The notes under the pieces: model-generated | Database searches by the model: none | Told to the model about the DNA's origin: nothing | The model's input: the letters and a program-made list of their open reading frames with translations, nothing else | Position numbers and translations under genes: made by a program | Shown here: positions 54,770 through 64,000 of the stretch, piece after piece | How positions within the stretch are numbered: the stretch's first letter is position 1 | Layout: each line of letters begins with the position of its first letter | From: Amphiura filiformis | Lineage: Eukaryota > Echinodermata > Ophiuroidea > Amphilepidida > Amphiuridae | DNA length: 64,000 nt | NCBI RefSeq assembly: GCF_039555335.1 | Contig: NW_027305497.1 | Location: 589,501-653,500, forward strand | Direction of reading: 5' to 3'

Positions 54770-55240
54770 ACTAAAATTGATGCATATCTAAAACTATGCA
54801 TCTCACACCAGCAAAACTATACATTTTTGGAAAGCTTATGTTCCAAGGAATCCAACTATGCAAATTTGAAGTTGGTATACAGGGTGCGTAAGAAAATATA
54901 TAGGTTGATATCATGAAAAAATTTAATTTTACTAGTAAATTGATTATTTACTGCATTTGCTACTGGTATGGAATACCTCAAATGAAATCTAATTTTGTGA
55001 CAGGCGACACTGTGAGCTTTAATAAAATGTATACTTTTGCTATGTTATGATTGACCAAAGTGGTGATACAGGGTGCGAAAATATACGTAACTTCATGTAC
55101 AAAATGTTGATAACATTTTTGACAATATTTTCTTTAGAGTGTATCCTACATATATTTTAACTGCATATTTAGATTCCTGGGGTAAAAAGCTTTCCAAAAA
55201 TGTATAATTTTCCTATCTTAGGGTGTATAATTCTCAAGAT
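54770..55240. mobile_element. Palindromic MITE-like element with internal TACAGGGTGCG words
   Basis: ACTATACATTTTTGGAAAGC (about 54818) and its complement (about 55190-55210) belong to inverted arms of some 60 bases. Inside, TACAGGGTGCG occurs at about 54883 and 55067. The second may be the end of a nested element. Non-coding. Confidence 0.5.
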
Positions 55241-55509
55241 ACAACAATTGAAAGCCAAAACGCATGTTGTGACTGAAAATTTTGGCATTTGTGTGTAAGT
55301 GAATAGTAAAAATTGTGGTTCTTGTGACTTGCAGTTCTCAGTGAATACTTGTAAACTCGATTAGATGAAATTAATAGCTGAATATGAATAATGAATAAAC
55401 AAGCTTTCATTTCAGGTGTGATTTGCATACAGCACACAATTTGACAATGATATACCGTAATTAAAATTTAAAAAAAATTCATGTCTTCAAAGCATTTGCC
55501 ATAGAGATT

Positions 55510-56310
55510 GTACATACCGTAAAATGGGGTGACTTAGGACACTGGGGTGACTTTGGACACACATGGGAAAAACTATTATTTCATGTAGGCTGTTTTACCT
55601 TTAAATAACATTTCTAAGAATATTTTTGTATGTTCTTATGTGGTAATGTATGGACATTACAAATGACTAAAGTTTTCCAATATATTGTGTTATCTTATAT
55701 GTTTTTCAGAACTTTTTAGCGGGGTCCATAAAATACAGGATTTTTGTGGTGGTCAAACTTTTGGTACTCCACCGGAACATAAGAGTGGAAACTCAAGCCT
55801 GTTGGTTGGATAGTAAACACAGATAAATCAAGAACCTACCTGGATAGTCATGATATCTAGCCACTCTTAAGAATTTAAAAGCAGGCTGCGTCCAATGTCA
55901 CCCCAGGGTTTGGCTTCCTTTCCGGGGTGACTTTGGACATAACAAATGAATACAAAAAATTTGACACTTTGTTAAAAATACACCACAGTGACCATGCCCT
56001 ACCACAACAGTGTCCTCTGTGCTCCTACCCACCTCACAACTACTTCCACCCTCTCCATTGCTCTACTCTTCAGGTCGGGGTGACTTTGGACATGCACTTG
56101 ATTGCATGGTGTCCAAAGTCACCCCAAACGCAGGGGTGACTTTGGACAAACTTGCCCCCCAAAAAATTATTGTAAAATAAAATAAACTCGAGTTGACCTT
56201 ATGGGCATGAACTGTCCTCTATCCAAACCCAACATGAAACTCAGAATTCTACTGATCATTATAAAAATATTAACAACAATACATCAAAATTGTCCAAAGC
56301 CACCCCATGT
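55510..56310. repeat. Region with recurring GGGGTGACTTTGGACA words
   Basis: GGGGTGACTTAGGACAC or GGGGTGACTTTGGACA occurs at about 55527, 55545, 55926, 56078 and 56134, and the complement TGTCCAAAGTCACCCC at about 56109. Weaker forms such as GTCCAAAGCCACCCC occur at 56294. Both orientations are present. No coding sequence accompanies them. Confidence 0.65.
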
Positions 56311-57159
56311 TACGGGTACTCCTCTACCACTTATCCTCTACCACTTATCCACCAGGTTTACCTTCGTTAACATTTTAATATTTTTCACTAATTAAACGAA
56401 TTGGAATTCCAAATTGTGAAACATATTTGAAAATCAGAATAATCAAGCTGTATAATGAGCCCAAACTTGATGCAATTGGACCAAGAATAACTTTGTGACA
56501 ACAAGTTAAATCAGAAAGGGGAGAGAAAAATGTAACGCCACCAGGTATTTTGTGGTCCCACCATAAGACACATGACCATAAACTATCAGGACTGGGCAAT
56601 ATCTGATCCTATAGTATAAGGTCATTTTCACGGTAAAGGGTGTAACTTTGGATTTTTAACATTTTGATCTGTAGTGTTCTAATAAAGCCACAGAATTCCA
56701 TGATTTTTGGCCACATAAGTCATCTAGTTAGCAGCTGCCTTGGGTAGCATAATCATCTTCAGGAGTTACTGCGTTCAGTTTTAGCAGGCTTAAATGTACG
56801 GTACTTAATATTGCCATTTTGAAAAACTATAAAAAACAGTAACATTTTTGTAAAACCCTGTGTTTTCTTCAGTTAGTTCATGGATAATTTTTCTTATCCT
56901 GAAAGTATGGTCATATGCAGGGGTAGCGTTTTAAGGGGTCTCGGGGTCCAGGACTCCTTGATTTGGCAGGTCCCCGTGATTTGGACCCCTAATTTTGTAC
57001 GTCTGTGTAGAAATAGATGCCTGGACCCCTTTATTTGCCAATTTGGACCCCTGGACTCAGCAGGTCACCGCTAACTCTGGTCATATGTTCAGTAAACACT
57101 GCCACATTAGATTTAATTGTGAACAGCCCTGTATTTTTGAGAACCGGACTTGATATTTG

Positions 57160-57790
57160 TCGCTTCGAGGCTTCATTTTCCGTTAACAATTGTTAACAAA
57201 CTTTGTGGGTATAGCTTTGGTTCATAATTCTTGGTTATTTCTTCACTTCTTCTTGATTCATAACAGTTGATATCTTAACTTGAAATGGGTAACAAAAATT
57301 AGTCGATTTGCAAGCTTTTAAATTTTAAATTCAAAGAGCCGATTTTCCGTTAACTTTTTTGAAGCCTCCGAAACAAACTGTTCAGCAAGCTTGGGCAAAT
57401 ATAAATAAAAGAGCTCATCCAATCTATTTATCAAAATGTAGCAAAGTAGATCCTCAAGTCACTTGTTTTTAAATCGTGGAGATATATATCACCGTTTGAA
57501 AATGGGACCCAATACAAACTTTCCATTAACAATTGAAGCCTCCGAAACAAATGAAGCCTCCGAAACAACAATAAGGTTAATTATCATCTATCAGTGCATG
57601 TCTAAATTGGTGTGTTCCTTATTGATATCTGCATTGTAACACAGATATTGTAATTGTTACTTGATATGTGCAGAATGTCATAAATTTATAAAAAAATTGA
57701 TATTAGGCCTATGGTTAATGTTTGAAAAATATACTGATACCCCAAAAAGCCTGTTTCGGAGGCTTCACATGCAAGTTAACACCATACTTA
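57160..57790. repeat. Region with recurring GAAGCCTCCGAAACAA words
   Basis: GAAGCCTCCGAAACAA appears at 57361, 57534 and 57551, its complement TTTCGGAGGCTTCA at 57754, and a variant CGAGGCTTCATTTTCCGTTA at 57166. CCGTTAACAATTGTTAAC (57180) is a local palindrome. Probably a degraded inverted-repeat element. Confidence 0.45.
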
Positions 57791-58278
57791 ACAAATATAC
57801 GTACACATGTAGTGAAAATTCTAAACACATTCATCACATTTTTATAAAGTACGGTAGGCCTACCGTAATTACCCCCCCTCCATTGCAACTTGCAAGTTAG
57901 TACCGTAACTCAAAATCTATGCATCAAATTTTAAAACTGAAATTGCAATTTAAACAAATCCAGTAAAACAGGGTTTATTGTCATTTTGCAGGGGAGACAA
58001 AAACTGTTCAAAATCAGAGATGTTGTAATTTAGTTCGAGGTTCCCTGCTAAATAAAATAGAAATATCCATGTGATATTTTATTGATATGCCAAATGAGTT
58101 GCAGAGAAATTTTGATACGGTTTCACATACACTCAATGCAGATTCAAAAGATGCCCCTAAATCCAGCGGCTGCTTTTCTCACTGGTCACCACAGGTCTGT
58201 CATCCTTGAGCAGTGTACTTACTGTATACATTGAACATGTATGAAGAGCTTATTTCCAAACCATGTTATGTCCACAAC

Positions 58279-58456
58279 CAGGGTTCGAATTTGGCTGTAT
58301 CGCATAGCAGTTTGCTCCATATTTTGAAGTACATGTAACTGCTACCCAATTTTGCATTTGTATAGCACTTTTCATAGTGCTTTATAGAAGTATCCTGATT
58401 ATGATGAATTAGCCAAAAAACTGCTACCCAAAATTTGTAAACGAATTCGAACCCTG
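58279..58456. mobile_element. hAT-type MITE with intact 8-bp target duplication
   Basis: The 178-base element starts CAGGGTTCGAATT and ends GAATTCGAACCCTG. TCCACAAC is present directly on both sides (58271-58278 and 58457-58464). CAGGG-type ends with an 8-bp duplication are characteristic of hAT transposons. No coding capacity. Confidence 0.8.
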
Positions 58457-59473
58457 TCCACAACAATCACAATTACTTTGACAAGTTTGACATTAGCAAC
58501 AATGAGTTGTACCATCAACAAGCTATAACATTGCTGCATAACAATATGCAGACTATTGTTGTCATTTGGGAAACAAAGGCCTCACACAGTATTGTTACTG
58601 GTCGTCCATCCACTGTTTGCTTTGTAATGGTGCATCCAACTGAAATTATATACCTAGCATCACAACACATTGCAATATCGCACAGGGAAATCAGAAACAT
58701 GGGATAGTCACTTAACACGGTTTGGAAATTAGCTCTTCATGTAAGTGACACAATCTGGTCCATGGGGCCAAAAGGCGGCAAATTTGAAACTGAAATAAAA
58801 GGTGAAAATATGGAGTTTAAAAACAATAAAATATGTTCAGTATTGGCATCAAAAAACTTCGTAACTTTGGAACCCAGTATGCTAGGCCTTTGGTGTTTTC
58901 AGTAAATTATAGCCAATTGTAGGCCTATGTTAAAATGTAATACTGTAACTATCTCTAACTAAATTTTCAAAAATGCCTCCTTTGGCCCCCATGGACCAGA
59001 TCTTGTCACATATATAGTGAATGTGATGGTACTATTGGCTGTCTACAACAATGTAAGTGAAATAATAATCGGATTAACTACGGTACCGGTACCATACATG
59101 ATGTAGCAATAGATGAATACAATTTTTGACTATATTGCCCTGCACTACAATGTTCACGCGGTACCTATGCATTGAACCATATCATTCTGATTGCTCGCAC
59201 CTGTAAGATAAGTACCGGTATCTTTGAAAAGAGCAGTATTGTATTCAATCTATTATTGCAGATGATGCACATGATACACTGGTGATGAGTGCAACCTGCT
59301 TGTAGTGCACTGGGGCGATGTAGTCAAAATTGTATTCATCTAAATTGCTATGGTAGTTTATCCGATTTATTATGTCACTTTGCCAGCGAATTCCATCCAC
59401 CAGGTACATTGACTTAACTTGAGCCTTGGTGCGTTTTAGTGCAACTTTTAAATCTATCTTTTTTCATTCAAGG

Positions 59474-59807
59474 CCCGGGGGGGTCACTCCCATTGTGGCC
59501 AGTACACCATCCGCGATAATCAACTTTTGAAAAGCACCCTAAACAAGGATTTAACCCTTGGCTAAAACGACACCCTAAACAAGGATTTCATTCCTAACAT
59601 CAAATTTCATACCCTAAATTTCATTTCCGCGTATTTAGAAATTGCAATTTTGCTACCCTTTTTCCCAATTTTTCATGTTTTTGACACCCTAAACGCGACA
59701 CGCGGATTACGCTAGCAGATCGTGCCTACCCACCTAAAAAAACGACCCTTTTATATGCGTTTTCATTATCGCGGATGGTGTACAGGCCACAATGGGAGTG
59801 ACCCCCG
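59474..59807. mobile_element. hAT-like MITE with GGGGGTCACTCCCATTGTGG ends
   Basis: Inverted ends extend about 45 bases (GGGGGTCACTCCCATTGTGG, then GTACACCATCCGCGATAAT). ATTCAAGG flanks it directly on both sides (59466-59473 and 59808-59815). The interior contains ACACCCTAAACAAGGATTT twice. Non-coding. Confidence 0.8.
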
Positions 59808-60224
59808 ATTCAAGGAGTCATTCACCATGGCTAAATTTTGATCTCTCCAGTCACCCAGAGGGTATCCAGCATAAATATTAGCTTTGAAGTATTGAACTTA
59901 ATTTTTTTTACAAAACCACATAATACTCACTGGCTGAAATAGCATGTTATTCTCAGTGCCTGGCCTGAGGAGTCACAAACTGATTTTGCCTCTTCCAGCT
60001 GGTTTGTGAATTGATAGAGTCATAGGTCACTTTTAATACATAGTCTATGTTGCAGGCTTGGAAAGTAAATTGAGGATTCCAAATGTTTGTGTGCAATCAG
60101 TGTGTCCAGATGATGAAGACTGTGACGAAGACAAATAATAACAACACAGCATGTTGTCCACATGGAGGCACTCGTCCTTTTTCCAAGTGCTGCAAGTGCA
60201 GTTTGCCATGTTTTGCAATCTTTA

Positions 60225-60614
60225 AGGCCAAATAAAAAAATAAACATGTTTCACATCCCCTCCCACTTCCTTTTTTGAGGTTTCTTAAATATTATTTTTA
60301 TTTTTTGAAATTCAGTTATAACTTTTCATAAAATATGTCTAGGAAGTAGAGATGCTTTCTTTTGCCTTGCTAAATATATATAGGAAACACTTTTGGAAGG
60401 TTTTGAGATAATTAGAGGGGGCCTACCTCTCAGAACAACAAATAAAAAGAGGCCTCCTCCTTTTTCCAGGCATTATTGTGTACATGCTAAAACAGCTCTA
60501 ATTATGGGTATTTACACCGATTTTGAGATAAAAAAATAATAAATAAAAAGCCCCCTCCTCCTCCTTTTTTTCAAAAATCCGGACGTGAAACATGTTTTTT
60601 ATTTTACTTGGCCT
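60225..60614. mobile_element. MITE with AGGCCAAATAAAAAA..CATGTTTCAC ends
   Basis: AGGCCAAATAAAAAAATAAA + CATGTTTCACATCC at the left is inverted at the right (GGACGTGAAACATGTTTTTT + ATTTTACTTGGCCT). The interior has AAAGCCCCCTCCTCCTCC-type text. Non-coding. Confidence 0.7.
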
Positions 60615-60808
60615 AATAGCCATTTTTAGGGGAGGGGGTGCAGGGGGCTAAAAAGTGGATATTTTGTGAATTGTGAATTGTGAATTTTTCCTTTGACACA
60701 AAGTTTTTACAATAAAAACCCCTTTAAAAGGGAGTGCTCAGGCATGATTGGAACACATGGTTGTGCAATGTAGGTCGTTGGTGTTGAATAAGGACGCACC
60801 ATTAGATT

Positions 60809-60963
60809 CTCAGGGTGGGGTAGGAAGTTTTCAAAAAAAAAACTTCACCCACTACATGAGCAAAAAAAAACAACTTTCACCACCAAAACTAAAAAAAAAA
60901 AAAACTTTCCCCAAAGGCGTGAAAAAATTTTTCTTCCCCGACCCCAACTTCCTACCCCCTGAG
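60809..60963. mobile_element. Short MITE with CTCAGGGTGGGGTAGGAAGTT-type ends
   Basis: CTCAGGGTGGGGTAGGAAG at the left and CTTCCTACCCCCTGAG at the right are inverted copies 155 bases apart, with poly-A runs inside. The open frame at 60748-61029 simply spans the element. Confidence 0.6.
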
Positions 60964-62556
60964 TATCAAATGAAAAGCGTCCCTAAGGTCACATTTCTTA
61001 TAATTAGGGCTAATGATACTGTTTTATAATGTAGGCCTACATAAGATTAAGATATATAAGATTGTGAAGATCCTAAAGCATTTTGATTAAAAGGGTAAAT
61101 ATAAGATCTCATGTGAATTTTCTCTTTTAAAAAGTGGATTTTCATTACTATTTTACAGAAAAAAGAGCAGCGCAATTTACATACATGTATATGTAGAATA
61201 TAAAATTCTGATCATAAAATATGTAGGCCTACTCCAAAAATGTAATTTTTATGCTGAGAATGCATTTGTTTGAGCAACATCATTAATATTCTTTTGTGTT
61301 ACTCACTCTAAGCAAACATTTAGACCTAACATAAAAAAATGAATGCATTGCAATAAATTCATTTGCTACAATCACTGTACATATTCCAATGTACTGCATA
61401 CATGTAATGTTTACAAAATGTGAGCTTTCTATATAGAAAAATTTAATAAGCCTTCATTTCAGAATGCAATTTGACATGCTTGTTTGAATAAAGTGGAATT
61501 GAATATTAGGCCTATAAATTGTGATATGAAAGCTTGAAATACAAAATGTATTGCACTATGTTGCTTCCATGAGGAATATAAATACATAGATCATATTTTT
61601 ATTAGGCGGTATAAAATAATTGTGTTTGCTCACATCCCGCCTGCATCGTTTATTGCATTTGGTTCATATTTTTGTTCTTTTTCATAAGATGTAACTCCAG
61701 GCATTAACAAAGTTTGATTTACAATGGTGCTTTCTGAAGGAGGATAGCAATTCATTATGATTCCAAAGTAATAATAAACTTTGCAGCTCGACAATTTTGC
61801 ATTGAAAGGGGAAAACACAACTCCCATCCTCATTATGAAAATCTTTCAGACAAGAATTAAAAATAAATTTTATATGGCCTGCTTGCAAATGAAACATTTT
61901 TATATAATGCATGCCCTCCCAGCTTTAACTCGGGATCCCGCAACAGTGTACCGATCAGTAGTACATGTACATATACATGTACTACATACAATGTATAGAT
62001 TGTAAATTGTAGCTGGACAAAGCTGGTGGTTTTAGGTGAATACATTCTAAAAAGTTAATAATTTGTAAATGAATTCCATATCATCAGTACCGGTATCACA
62101 ATTTACCATACCAATGCATTTATAATAAAATTTACATTTCAATGAAATGAATTTTCTAACCATATGTTAGTTTATAAACAATATGGAAACACAGAACTAC
62201 AATGCGGTATACAACTTACATTACAAGAGAGTATATAGCGTGGGCTCTTTCACATGTGTGGTTGCTTTTCATAATTCACATCCATTCATAAAAAAATTGC
62301 AATTCTTATGAATGAGTTGCTACCCACATTTTACAATGCAGGTGACGTGTGAGCTCATTGATCACAGGGTTTCCCCTTTTTTGCATCCATTCATAAAATA
62401 TTTTACTAGCAGGTGTACAGTAGTGTGATGGGCAATTGGGCATGTTTGTAAATAAATTGTGTAGTGCCACTGTAAAAGTGGAAATTTATGCGCTGCATTT
62501 ATTTTCACGCTTTTCGCATTCCAAGCAACTACCACAAAAATAACAATGCACGAATA

Positions 62557-62874
62557 CCGTATTTCGTCAAATAGTCGCCCCCCTCAAATAAACGCCCCCC
62601 ACCACTTTTTTCAACCAAGATGTTTCCAAAATGCCGATATTTCCATGCTATCTTGTGTAGTACGCTTACCAAGTTGCCCACATGGTCGATAATAGCGTCA
62701 CTTTTTTGCGAAGTCAGTGTTTCTAGTTCATAGTTGTCATTTTAGCGTGAGTTTTTAAGTTGACCTAATGATTTTAATGGGCATTATCGTTCTCAAATTA
62801 ACCTTGAATAAATGCCCCCCCCCCCCTTTGGGAAAATGTAACGCCCTCGGGGGCGTTTATTTGACGAAATAAGG
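62557..62874. mobile_element. MITE with CCGTATTTCGTCAAATA ends and TA flanks
   Basis: CCGTATTTCGTCAAATAGTC at the left and TTTATTTGACGAAATAAGG at the right are inverted copies. TA lies directly outside each end (62555-62556 and 62875-62876). Sub-terminal ACGCCCCCC / GGGGGCGT runs are also inverted. Non-coding. Confidence 0.7.
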
Positions 62875-64000
62875 TATATTGCTTTTGTGTAATTCACATT
62901 GTGCTAAGAAGCTTTAGAATCGCATCTAAAAACAAGTGGAAACAGCTCAAAATTGGCAAAGCACAAAAAATTAATCTGCACATATTTTACAGGGCCTAGA
63001 TACCATTCATGACTTGTGTTGTTTACATGTACTACCCATATCGTTATTCGTTTGTGATACAAAAAAATGTATAACCAGCTAGTATGTAATTAAAGTGGGT
63101 TATCCAGATGGGTATTAAATTGGAATAGTAAATGAGGGTGATGAAATAGGTGGATGCGGAGCGTGATATCTTCATGTTATGGTTGGGGTTGTTTTGAATT
63201 CGGGGTTGGTTCCACTTAGTTGACATTGCTTAGTGGAAATTGTTTTGTTATTTATCTATAAATTACAGTATTTAATTGTTTGTTTGTTTATTTATTTATA
63301 TAAATTTATTTTATTTGCAATTTATAATTCATAAGTTTATATTTTAATTTGTCTATAAAATTAAATGTTTTTTTTTTATATTATTTTGTTTTATTTTATA
63401 CTCAGTTTAGTTGTTTATTAAAAAGTACCATAATATTTTAATTTAAATTGATTCATTATAAAAATTCATTAAAAATGGTTTACTGAGACTTCATTTTCAT
63501 TCTGTTCAGGGATCTTAATGACCTCTTTCTGTACTTTCTGTAGAGTAGAGTGATAATGTACTTTTCTTTGTACTTACATGTACAAATTTATGTATTAGGC
63601 CAATAGAACAGAAATTGCATCATGACGCGTGCAAAGCTAAGTACCGGCACATTTTAAAGTTTTCAACATTTAATGCAAATTAGCGATCCAATATTGGGAT
63701 TTTGCTGATTGAAAAAAATAAGGCAAATTGCATCCTATCTCTTTGGTGTATGTGTATGGTACAATATAGCCTGATGAAATCCAAAAGTTGAATATGATTT
63801 TCAGATCCTGTTTACTCATTTTCCTGGAAAAAAAACTGGGTTATGTTTGGACTTGTGCCAAACGCAACATGAATGATCATGCAATTCTGTCTACACCATT
63901 CGTGAATGATGCAATCCTGTGTACACCATTCGTGATCATCAATTTCGAACCTGTAGCCTACAATGTACATAGGCACGCAATGTATTTTATACCTGGTAAC

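Larger units (their letters stand above)
54413..64000 (+). other. Probable first intron of the SLC7 gene, running out of the window
   Basis: Starts with a strong donor (GTAAGT). I looked for the expected continuation (TM4-TM5 of an SLC7 protein after an AG acceptor) and found none to the end of the window. All longer open frames here lack known domains or fall in repeats. The stretches 61000-62550 and 62880-64000 are AT-rich with nothing recognisable. A missed short exon cannot be excluded. Confidence 0.5.

Noticed and set aside
1-64000. CRISPR arrays, bacterial operons, prophage or integron structures
   Set aside because: No evenly spaced direct repeats with unique spacers and no clustered prokaryotic genes are present. 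The repeats found are eukaryotic microsatellites, MITEs and retroelements.

Overview
The window looks like nuclear DNA of a marine deuterostome invertebrate, most plausibly an echinoderm or hemichordate. It is AT-rich and gene-poor, with large non-coding stretches, many short inverted-repeat elements, a recurring TAGGCCTA-type motif, Penelope-like retroelements with GIY-YIG endonucleases, CR1/L2-like LINE tails, and GT..AG gene structure. No bacterial-style operons, RBSs or CRISPR arrays are visible. The species assignment is inference.

The left and middle part (about 5.0-41.5 kb) is organised around a tandem family of leucine-rich-repeat GPCR genes (relaxin-receptor/GRL101-like LGR receptors), all on the + strand. 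Copy 1 (9017-9549) keeps only the N-terminal 178 codons and is cut by a repeat. Copy 2 (15271-18069) is intact, 932 codons in one uninterrupted exon. Copy 3 (31631-34785) is nearly complete but has a single-base frameshift, and carries seven 24-residue LRR modules where copy 2 has two. A fourth locus survives only as duplicated upstream sequence (about 40.86-41.46 kb). A segment 'A' (5.07-7.35 kb) plus the receptor upstream region 'B' (7.35-9.02 kb) is repeated as A' (9.55-11.22 kb) and B' (13.11-15.27 kb), so copies 1 and 2 arose by segmental duplication. A further piece of A lies at 27.15-27.55 kb.

Between the receptor copies lie three Penelope-like element remnants (19.6-21.2, 28.9-30.1 and 34.8-35.2 kb), each with inverted arms, and a degenerate Tc1/mariner-type element with a DUF4817-like DNA-binding domain (25.6-26.7 kb). 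There are several MITEs, a 163-bp and a 286-bp exact-looking tandem duplication, and two long (TTTA)n microsatellites.

From 36.7 to 53 kb the DNA is almost wholly repeat-derived: LINE 3' ends (38.0-38.7 and 50.1-51.2 kb, both on the - strand), a Harbinger transposase fragment (about 41.97-42.16 kb), an interspersed AGGCTTAGTAGCC family (37.6, 39.8 and 43.3 kb), G-rich repeat families, and a 0.9-kb palindromic element at 51.2-52.1 kb.

The right end (53.86 kb onward) holds the first coding exon of an SLC7 amino-acid transporter (heteromeric transporter light chain) on the + strand, with a GTAAGT donor at 54413. No second exon was recognised, so the remaining 9.6 kb reads as a long first intron filled with MITEs, two of them hAT-like with intact 8-bp target duplications.
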